Source of the DNA: a virus
Strand: one strand, 5' to 3'
Length of the DNA stretch: 22,500 nucleotides
IMG/VR virus record: IMGVR_UViG_3300009103_000168
Span: 1 to 22,500 of that record
The notes under the pieces are model-generated. The model was given only the letters and a program-made list of their open reading frames with translations, was not told the origin of the DNA and did not search any database. Positions 17,131 through 22,500 of this stretch are shown here, in pieces (position 1 is the first letter of the stretch; every line of letters begins with the position of its first letter). Made by a program: the position numbers and the translations under genes.

Positions 17131-17379
17131 TTAGGCATCGTCGTCCTTCTTCTTTCTCTTCGCAGGTGCTTTCTTTTTCAGAGCAGCCTTCTTTGCAGGT
17201 GCAGCTTGCACCTTTTCAACCTTTTCAACGATCACTTCTGCTTCTTCCTTGGGCTCAGAGGTGAGAACTTCCTTCACTTCTTCTTTTAACAAGCCCAGCC
17301 GTGATGCTGCCTTCTCTCTAAGTGTCGCAAACTTCTTTGCAAATTTATTACTACGGATTCTTCTAGCTTTGTTGCCCAT
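17131..17379 (-). CDS. Small basic protein with histone-H1-like tail
   Basis: The 82-residue product has three parts: a basic N-terminal helix ('GNKARRIRSNKFAKKFATLR'-type, residues 2-21), a Glu/Val-rich middle (residues 32-56) and a Lys/Ala/Pro tail ('APAKKAALKKKAPAKRKKK', residues 60-78) ending in acidic residues. AGGAG lies nine bases before the ATG and the site is preceded by a terminator and a near-perfect copy of the repeated element. I know of no named family. The Ala-Lys-Pro repeat is typical of proteins binding nucleic acid non-specifically, such as H1 tails and bacterial AlgP, so an internal head protein or DNA-packaging aid is a fair guess from composition and from position between head and neck genes. 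Confidence 0.75.
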   Translation of the reverse strand: MGNKARRIRSNKFAKKFATLREKAASRLGLLKEEVKEVLTSEPKEEAEVIVEKVEKVQAAPAKKAALKKKAPAKRKKKDDDA

Positions 17380-17412
17380 TTTTCATATCTCCTGTTGAAC
17401 GATTGCTCGTAT

Positions 17413-17422
17413 TATAAGTAGT
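17413..17422 (-). promoter_or_regulatory. Repeated upstream element, one mismatch (ACTACTTATA)
   Basis: It lies 12 bases downstream of a terminator stretch and 33 bases before the 82-residue gene. The bases TATAAT follow within it, so this copy also fits a bacterial -10 box. Confidence 0.5.
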
Positions 17423-17433
17423 TTCATAATAAC

Positions 17434-17464
17434 AAAAAGCCCCAACCGATTGGAAGGGGCTTTT
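17434..17464 (-). terminator. Terminator after the 158-residue gene
   Basis: AAAAGCCCC and GGGGCTTTT (17456-17464 with 17435-17443) form a nine-pair stem, flanked by T runs on both strands, so it may act in both directions. On the coding strand it lies 37 bases beyond the stop of the 158-residue gene. Confidence 0.85.
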
Positions 17465-17501
17465 GATTTTGGAGATTGTTATTAATCAGCTAACTATTCA
17501 A

Positions 17502-17978
17502 TTAGGTGGAGAACACAGCCAAGCCAACGGCAGCGCCAATAATGTTCCCTGTCCACCACCATGTGGTGCCGTCACAAACAACCTCAAGCCAAGAACCGAT
17601 TGCGGTGTCATCACTCCCCCCGATAGTTAAAACATCTTCAGACCCACACGTTTCAGTGGCGACTGCGCCATCGGTGGCGTGAGTTGTGTACTCTACGATG
17701 GTTCCGCCAAAATCGCCTGCTGTGTTAGTATTGCTGTTAAAAACGACTCTGGCTGTGTTATCAGTCATTGCCGTCTTCCAAATAAACTTAAAATAAGCGC
17801 CGTCTCGCTTGGGTGGCAGGGTAATAGTCAGGTTGCTAGCGTGATTATGATCGATTAGATACAATTCGCCAGTCTCATCCTTGCCAATGTTTTTCGCCAC
17901 TGCCGCAGAGGTGCCGTTGCCCAACGTCTCTGTTCTTTGCTTACTAGCGACGGTAGCCGCTCTTCCTACTTTACCCAT
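17502..17978 (-). CDS. Small beta-rich structural protein, possible head decoration or fibre cap
   Basis: The 158-residue product is rich in Thr, Gly, Ala and Asp, with few charges after the basic start. It has alternating beta strands ('NLTITLPPKRDGAYFKFIWK', residues 49-68) and an aromatic cluster 'GSWLEVVCDGTTWWWTG' at about residues 127-143, followed by a small hydrophobic end. This is the build of exposed virion proteins rather than enzymes, and it lies directly after the capsid gene between two terminators, so a separate transcript in amount-controlled expression is likely. The last part of the fibre-like protein at 21326-22456 ends in a similar strand-and-Trp arrangement. I do not recognise a named family. 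AGGAG lies nine bases before the ATG. Confidence 0.7.
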   Translation of the reverse strand: MGKVGRAATVASKQRTETLGNGTSAAVAKNIGKDETGELYLIDHNHASNLTITLPPKRDGAYFKFIWKTAMTDNTARVVFNSNTNTAGDFGGTIVEYTTHATDGAVATETCGSEDVLTIGGSDDTAIGSWLEVVCDGTTWWWTGNIIGAAVGLAVFST

Positions 17979-18035
17979 TTTTAAAATCTCCTATGGTTTG
18001 AGTTTATCAAAAAGCTTTCGCCTCATGTTCGTCTC

Positions 18036-18045
18036 TATAAATAGT
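18036..18045 (-). promoter_or_regulatory. Repeated upstream element, exact copy (ACTATTTATA)
   Basis: It lies between the capsid terminator and the 158-residue gene, 57 bases before that ATG. As this is the only transcriptional gap after a strong terminator, a promoter here is expected. Confidence 0.55.
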
Positions 18046-18076
18046 ATCTTACTTTGTTAAAGTTCCTTTGTATTGC

Positions 18077-18116
18077 AAAAAAAAGCCCCGACGAGGATTA
18101 CTCCAAGTCGGGGCTT
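18077..18116 (-). terminator. Strong rho-independent terminator after the capsid gene
   Basis: AAGCCCCGAC and GTCGGGGCTT (18107-18116 with 18083-18092) form a ten-pair GC-rich stem, followed on the coding strand by eight T. It lies 28 bases beyond the capsid stop codon. Confidence 0.92.
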
Positions 18117-18144
18117 AGTCACCCTTCTAATCAGTGATTATGGC

Positions 18145-20019
18145 TTAAGCGCCAGACTCACCAACCAGACCACGGACAACAACAAGACCATACATGTCAG
18201 GCTTAACCATCTGCTTGGCATAACGGGTCATCACTCCCTTGCGGGGAGTGAAGTCGTCCTCACCAAAGATGGTAGGCGTGACTTGCAGCGGCACATATGG
18301 AGCGTAAACATAGCCGCTCTCAAGGAAGCTGTTACCCTTACGACCGACCAGAATCAGATTCCGAGGGAAGTAGGGGTCGACATAAAGCTCGAACTTCTTA
18401 GAGAGACTACCCACGTTCACAGCACCAATGTCGCCCTTATTCTCGTCATGAGTGACGCTTGCGCGGAACCCACTCGTGAACTCAAGAATGTTGGCAACCT
18501 CGGGTCCGCAGACGCAGAAGTTAGCTCCACCGCGAAGAGTCTTGCGGTGAATACGGGCAGAAACATCGTTGATCGTCTCAACAAGAGTCTCATACCACTC
18601 GCTCACAGTACCGGTGAAATCGGGAGCCGCCGAAGAGGCACCAAGCTCAACACCAGTATCACGGTTCACAAACAAACCGGGGGAACGCGACCAATACATC
18701 GTACCGGCAGTAGCGCCCTGAACCAGATCGTTCAGAATCTCCTGATCGATCTCAAGAGCAATCTGCTCGGAGAGAATCGACGTAAGCTCGACCTCGGCAT
18801 CCAAGTTATGGTAGGCATTAAGATCCTGACCAAGCTCTGGAGTCCAACGAGCCTTGAGCTTCTTCGTCACAGCGGTAACAGCGATGCTGTCCACTTGAAT
18901 GTTGATCTCGGGGATGGATTCAGTATTCTCCAAGCCCCAAGTCGAAGTACCCTTAACGGCGCCGAGACCACTAGGATCTCCAGCAGCAGTAAACTGATCG
19001 GCAGTCGGGAAATCAACCTTCATGGTACCATTCAACGCAGTCTGATTGTGGGTCACATCAGCAAGAGCCGCAATTTGAGCATCCTTGCCAATAACACAGA
19101 AGTAAACATGCGTTTCCGTTCCATCCCAATCAGGGTTGGTCGGGTGGTGGGTAGCAGAGCCCAAAGCCGTGAGACGACGAACCTGCAAACAGTCATTGTC
19201 AGCATCAGCCGTTCCCGAAAGAACCATGTTAACAACCAGTCGCTTGTTCAGCTTCTCGTTGCCGGTCTCAATCGCACCAGACAAGTTAGCCTGAAGGAAA
19301 ATAGCCTTATGACCAGCACCAAGGTTGGTCAAGTCGGGATCGTAGCGCAGAGCGTTACGAGCATTTCGACAAGCAACCGTCGTAGCTGCACCATGAATCG
19401 GGTCGTCACTCGTGAAATCGAGATCAATCTCAGACTCGCCAGACCCGTCGCCAACGTCCCAAGCCACAAACTTCGCAGCCGCGATGCCGGTGGTTGAACC
19501 AGTTGGAGAACTAGAAGCTCCTCCAAGGTTGTAGAAGCCACGATCAAGCTCACGGTTCGAGCTGTTAACATCAGAACCCATGTCGGCGCTCGAAACATAC
19601 TTCTGCTTCACACCGCCAGTGATCTGACGACCAACAACACCACCACCGTAAACGGAACCAGTGCCACTATCAAGCCGATCCGCATCGTGCTTGAAGTCTA
19701 GGAAGAAAATCAGCCCAGACGGAAGGCTCATCGGTTGCACGGAGACAATATCCTGAGCCAAGAGTCCACCAAACACTCGGCGGACGATCGGGAATGCCAC
19801 GGAGGCAAAGCCCTCGACGTTTCCGGCTTCCATGGTGGAAACCTCACGCAGAAGCTCCTTAGCTTGGTTCTCAAGCAGTCGAGCCATGTTATTTGAATTG
19901 CGATCGTCTTCCATACCCTCCAAAAGACCAGTGCGTGCCCACTTGTTAACGAGTGCCGCACCTTCTCTACGGAGAGAACGCTCAACGATGCCTTCAGTAA
20001 GTTTTTCTAAAACAGACAT
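18145..20019 (-). CDS. 23: Major capsid protein, gp23-like, 624 residues
   Basis: The protein forms the hexamers of the head shell. Diagnostic sequence: 'KWARTGLLEGMED' near residues 26-38, 'FPIVRRVFGGLLAQDIVSVQ' at about 76-95 followed by 'PMSLPSGLIFFLDF', the best signature of gp23; 'LDAEVELTSILSEQIALEID' (about 400) with 'NFCVCGPEVANILE' (about 500); and 'FTPRKGVMTRYAKQMVKPDM' near 590-609. T4 gp23 is 521 residues, so about 100 extra lie mainly between residues 110 and 390. In T4 the N-terminal 65 residues are removed by gp21; here candidate sites occur (LLE at about 34 and 50, TME at about 64), but the protease gene is not in the window. AAGGAGG lies nine bases before the ATG. It follows the scaffold gene by 36 bases and ends in a strong terminator. 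Confidence 0.96.
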   Translation of the reverse strand: MSVLEKLTEGIVERSLRREGAALVNKWARTGLLEGMEDDRNSNNMARLLENQAKELLREVSTMEAGNVEGFASVAFPIVRRVFGGLLAQDIVSVQPMSLPSGLIFFLDFKHDADRLDSGTGSVYGGGVVGRQITGGVKQKYVSSADMGSDVNSSNRELDRGFYNLGGASSSPTGSTTGIAAAKFVAWDVGDGSGESEIDLDFTSDDPIHGAATTVACRNARNALRYDPDLTNLGAGHKAIFLQANLSGAIETGNEKLNKRLVVNMVLSGTADADNDCLQVRRLTALGSATHHPTNPDWDGTETHVYFCVIGKDAQIAALADVTHNQTALNGTMKVDFPTADQFTAAGDPSGLGAVKGTSTWGLENTESIPEINIQVDSIAVTAVTKKLKARWTPELGQDLNAYHNLDAEVELTSILSEQIALEIDQEILNDLVQGATAGTMYWSRSPGLFVNRDTGVELGASSAAPDFTGTVSEWYETLVETINDVSARIHRKTLRGGANFCVCGPEVANILEFTSGFRASVTHDENKGDIGAVNVGSLSKKFELYVDPYFPRNLILVGRKGNSFLESGYVYAPYVPLQVTPTIFGEDDFTPRKGVMTRYAKQMVKPDMYGLVVVRGLVGESGA

Positions 20020-20032
20020 TTTGTAAATCCTC

Positions 20033-20042
20033 CTTAAATAGT
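20033..20042 (-). promoter_or_regulatory. Degenerate copy of the repeated upstream element
   Basis: The coding strand reads AACTATTTAA immediately before the AAGGAGG of the capsid gene, 13 bases from the ATG. This is too close to the ribosome site for a usual -10 box, so a role in mRNA or chance must be considered. Confidence 0.35.
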
Positions 20043-20055
20043 TATTATAGAAAAG

Positions 20056-21210
20056 TTAATTCTTCCCCAGCCCAGCAAGAAGACGCCACCGATCCAATTC
20101 GGGATTGGCTTCAGTTTTATTTTCCTTGCGTGAAGCAGCGAAGATTGTGGATGCGCGTCCTCTATTAACAGCCTCGCTCAGTGAATTTGGAGCACGTCTT
20201 GATGACGCACTGCTCACAGTGCTCTGAAGTGTTTCATAAATAGTTTTTGCTTCTTCCACTGAACCAGCCCTAGAAATCGACTCGACAATTTTATTCTTTT
20301 GTCGCTCATTAAGTGAGGCACTCCCCAAAGCTCTGTTCGTGTAAAGTAATTTAGCGTTAGCAAGGTTTACTTTAAGAACCTGTTCACGTAACACTGAAAT
20401 TTTATTCTCCAGTGCTTTATTCGTTTCTTTTAATTTTTTGATTTCCTCGGCAGAGAACTGCTTAGTGCGCTTGAGTCTTTCCGCAAGCTGTTGTTTCTCT
20501 TTGTGAAGAATGAGATTTTCGTTATCTGTCGCTTCCTGATCAGCGGGAGGCGGCTCAGAAGAGTTCACAGATAAAGTTATGGTTTCAAGATCTTGTCCCT
20601 TCAATTCCTTCGGAACATCGTTGTCCGCTGCTGCGTTGGCTAAAGTCTTGGCATTGGAGATCATTGCAGCATCAGCAGTCTCCTGTTCTGTCCACTCAGT
20701 GCCAGCAGGCGTTACGTCACCGTCGAAAGTGACCTCCTCCAGAAGAGTGCTATATAGCAGATCTTCAAGTTCTTCCAGCAGCGGCTCTTCGGCGTCGAGA
20801 CCAAAAGCATCTTCTCTATCCACCTCGTCGCCAGCCTCAGCGGCTTCGGGATCTTGAAGTTGAGCTGCCAAGTCATTAAAATCAATCTCTATCTCTTCGT
20901 CCTCGTCGGGACATGGACACAGCTTCTCACCGTCAGCAAAAGCATCAGGCATACTTTGTACAACGGGCTCTGGTGGTGCAATTTCTTCCTCACCTCCGAG
21001 CCCCATCTCTTCTCCGCCTAATTCATCACCCCCTTCATCGGCTCCGAGACCAAGGGGATCTTCCTCCCCTTCTTCCTGCTCTAAGAGCAGTTTCAAACTC
21101 TTCTTGACCTCGCTGGAGTACTTCTCCAAAATACGATTTTCGGCGTTTTTGAGGGCTACTTGTTTAAGTGCCTCAGCATCAATAATAGCTTGTTCTAAAA
21201 GCGAAGACAT
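20056..21210 (-). CDS. 22: Prohead core scaffold protein, gp22-like
   Basis: Scaffold proteins fill the prohead and are degraded before DNA packaging. I start at ATG 21210 ('MSSLLEQAIIDAEALKQVAL', 384 residues), which has GGGAG seven bases upstream; the frame extends ten codons further only through a TTG. The N-terminal helix is followed by a very acidic low-complexity region (about residues 45-160, rich in Glu, Asp, Gly), then a long coiled coil (about residues 220-300, 'EKQQLAERLKRTKQFSAEEI' and after), and a C-terminal domain with 'LLYTNRALGSASLNERQKNK' and 'RWRLLAGLGK' at the end. This acidic-plus-coiled-coil build and the place just before the capsid gene match gp22, although T4 gp22 is shorter (269 residues). 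Confidence 0.85.
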   Translation of the reverse strand: MSSLLEQAIIDAEALKQVALKNAENRILEKYSSEVKKSLKLLLEQEEGEEDPLGLGADEGGDELGGEEMGLGGEEEIAPPEPVVQSMPDAFADGEKLCPCPDEDEEIEIDFNDLAAQLQDPEAAEAGDEVDREDAFGLDAEEPLLEELEDLLYSTLLEEVTFDGDVTPAGTEWTEQETADAAMISNAKTLANAAADNDVPKELKGQDLETITLSVNSSEPPPADQEATDNENLILHKEKQQLAERLKRTKQFSAEEIKKLKETNKALENKISVLREQVLKVNLANAKLLYTNRALGSASLNERQKNKIVESISRAGSVEEAKTIYETLQSTVSSASSRRAPNSLSEAVNRGRASTIFAASRKENKTEANPELDRWRLLAGLGKN

Positions 21211-21242
21211 ATTTCTCTCCCAAAATACAATACTTGTCAACT

Positions 21243-21252
21243 TTAAATAGTT
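21243..21252 (-). promoter_or_regulatory. Repeated upstream element, one mismatch
   Basis: The coding strand reads AACTATTTAA, with ACTATTTAAA one mismatch from the exact element, 32 bases before the scaffold ATG in a 115-base gap after the fibre-like gene. It would be a promoter for scaffold and capsid, the two genes needed in highest amount. Confidence 0.4.
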
Positions 21253-21325
21253 TCTAAATCACCAAAATGACCTTTATTAAGCAGAATGACATATCCGGCT
21301 AATTAATTTGACTTTCCCCTGCTTA

Positions 21326-22456
21326 TCATGAACTAATATCACCCAAAGGCACCCATCGTAGAGCGCCGCCGCCTGTCGCATCAAAGGAACAGAGAATCAT
21401 TCCCGTACCATTGATCAGAGTTTTACTGACTGTGTTCCCAGCAGGATTTTTATAAGAAAGAATCGAGTCTCCCACGCCCGCGTTGAGACCCATCACTATT
21501 TTTATCTGACCTGCAAAAGAAGGATCAGCTAAAGTCCCTGTAACATCGCTCATTGCAGCAATAATCATCACAATAGGAGTATTGGCATTCAGCGTTCCTG
21601 TAGACGTGATTGAATCATAGCCCATCCCTAGACGGCGATCTAATTTAATAGCATCGTCAGAAGAATCGATGGTTAATAATCTATTACCACCCTGAGAAGC
21701 GAATCTTATGTCCTTCCCAGATACTTGTGGTTGAAAATCTACGTCCCCATCAGCATCAGGTGTAATTTTAAGAAAGGATGTAGAATCTTCTCTAAAGTCC
21801 AAAGTCTTACCATCACCGACATCGAGAATAATATCTCCACGAGCTTCGAAATCGATATGAGCAGCAGTTCCATCACTGTCGATAGCCTGAAGCCTAAGAG
21901 CACCATTAGCGCCCACTGATATATCAGCATAGTCAGACGCTGAGCCATTAGAGTCATTGTATGTCAGCCTTATTGAACCGCCAGAAGAGTTGTTAATTTC
22001 TAGATCTTTGTCAGGTGCTGTGGTTCCAATTCCAACTCTACTAGTAGACGCATCAGTCATTAGAATAGTATTACCACTATTATCTTCAACAACAAAATCT
22101 ATATTGTTTCCGCCTTGGTTGATCCTAACCTCGTGAGGAGCAGAGCTTTTTTCCTCCATAGTAAGCATCGAAAGGTTGCCTGCCTTGAAGTTTATTTTAT
22201 CATCGGTGAAATTAATATGCGTGTTGGTGTCACCATTGTGCCTGATGTATTGGTCTACGCCAATGTCGCCTGCCACATCAAGTTCGTAGTCGGGAGCGTC
22301 TGTTCCAACTCCAACCTTATCGTTCCCGGCGTCTACGAATAACATGTGAGTGTTGCTATTGCTTTCCACCCGCAAATCCGACTCGCTCGAACTGCCATCG
22401 TTAACTATAAGCGAGCCACTTACGCTTCCGTCATCACCATATGAAGAGCCTGCCAT
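21326..22456 (-). CDS. Fibre-like virion protein with repeated 'GIGTxAPD' blocks
   Basis: The 376-residue product is rich in Asp, Gly, Ser and Asn and is built of repeated beta blocks. 'VGVGTDAPDYELDVAG' (about residues 47-62) and 'VGIGTTAPDKDLEIN' (about 142-156) are the 'GIGTxxPxxxLxV' motif widespread in phage fibre and spike shafts; 'HINFTDDKINF' and similar Ile/Phe strands repeat between them. The C-terminal 110 residues form a different hydrophobic beta domain ('IVMIIAAMSDVTGTLADPSF' and later 'GGGALRWVPLGDIS'). No intramolecular chaperone motif is evident. GGGGTG lies seven bases before the ATG, and a hairpin precedes it at the right edge. T4 has no fibre gene at this place, so a head-fibre or insertion-module origin is possible. 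The fibre class is likely, the exact role unknown. Confidence 0.7.
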   Translation of the reverse strand: MAGSSYGDDGSVSGSLIVNDGSSSESDLRVESNSNTHMLFVDAGNDKVGVGTDAPDYELDVAGDIGVDQYIRHNGDTNTHINFTDDKINFKAGNLSMLTMEEKSSAPHEVRINQGGNNIDFVVEDNSGNTILMTDASTSRVGIGTTAPDKDLEINNSSGGSIRLTYNDSNGSASDYADISVGANGALRLQAIDSDGTAAHIDFEARGDIILDVGDGKTLDFREDSTSFLKITPDADGDVDFQPQVSGKDIRFASQGGNRLLTIDSSDDAIKLDRRLGMGYDSITSTGTLNANTPIVMIIAAMSDVTGTLADPSFAGQIKIVMGLNAGVGDSILSYKNPAGNTVSKTLINGTGMILCSFDATGGGALRWVPLGDISS

Positions 22457-22469
22457 CTATAAACACCCC

Positions 22470-22500
22470 AAAACGGTCAGGAGCCCATCGGGGCTCCTGA
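22470..22500 (-). terminator. Hairpin terminator of the gene to the right (outside the window)
   Basis: TCAGGAGCCC and GGGCTCCTGA form a perfect ten-pair stem with a four-base loop (22477-22486 with 22491-22500), followed on the coding strand by CCGTTTT. The T run is short, so strength is uncertain. It separates the fibre-like gene from whatever lies upstream. Confidence 0.6.

Noticed and set aside
9313-18045. Reading the TATAAATA boxes as ordinary T4 late promoters for plus-strand transcripts
   Set aside because: No plausible plus-strand genes lie downstream of any copy, so an antisense promoter reading is kept only as an alternative in the motif finding.
18073-19497. 474-codon open frame on the plus strand opposite the capsid gene
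   Set aside because: It is in antisense to a firmly identified gp23 gene whose regular codon use leaves the other strand open; its product is Arg/Ser/Thr/Leu-rich low-complexity sequence and it has no family resemblance.
21261-21325. Long-loop inverted repeat (TAAGCAG ... CTGCTTA) after the fibre-like gene
   Set aside because: The loop is more than 30 bases and there is no T run, so I do not call it a terminator.
1-22500. CRISPR arrays, tRNA genes, integrases or insertion sequences
   Set aside because: No direct-repeat/spacer pattern, no tRNA cloverleaf sequence and no transposase-like protein were found on either strand.

Overview
The window is a stretch of a T4-like contractile-tailed phage genome (myovirus; tailed dsDNA virus of the T4 superfamily, not a close relative of T4 itself). 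Every supported gene lies on the minus strand, so the genes are read from the right edge to the left. Diagnostic proteins are a gp23-type major capsid protein, a gp22-type scaffold, a gp13-type neck protein, a gp18-type sheath, a gp19-type tube, a PF12322 (gp26-type) hub/assembly protein, a very large tape measure protein and LysM-type/gp53-like and gp48/54-like baseplate proteins. Nothing here identifies the host. No tRNA, integrase, transposase or CRISPR array was seen, and there is no coding stretch resembling a bacterial chromosome.

Layout in the direction of transcription. (1) 22500-21326: a strong hairpin at the right edge, then a fibre-like protein with repeated 'VGIGTxAPDxxLEI' blocks. 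(2) 21210-18145: prohead scaffold and major capsid protein, closed by a rho-independent terminator. (3) 17978-17131: a 158-residue beta-rich small structural protein with its own terminator, then an 82-residue protein with a histone-H1-like basic tail. (4) 17087-14435: neck and tail-completion block (gp13-like, gp14-like, gp15-like), with overlapping or nearly touching genes. (5) 14317-9379: sheath, tube, and the gp26-type protein whose end overlaps a 56-codon reading frame without a start codon, then a terminator. (6) 9278-1: a conserved protein of unknown function, the 1711-residue tape measure protein, a tube-initiator-like protein, a gp53-like LysM protein, and the first 779 codons of a large baseplate-region protein that runs off the left edge.

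The genes form a head-neck-tail assembly line: scaffold and capsid build the prohead, gp13/14/15-like proteins close head and tail ends, tube and sheath polymerise over the tape measure, and the baseplate proteins start the tube. Compared with T4 the order is rearranged: 22-23 come before 13-14-15-18-19-26-tape measure-48/54-53, and portal, protease and terminase genes are not in the window.

The two observations most worth following are: a T7 slip site at the end of the gp26-type gene that would fuse it (+1 or -2) to a start-less downstream frame just before the tape measure gene, which is the position and architecture of the G/GT tail assembly chaperones of other phages; and a repeated intergenic element, ACTATTTATA on the coding strand (the reverse complement of a T4 late-promoter-like TATAAATA), in front of most transcription units and just downstream of three terminators.
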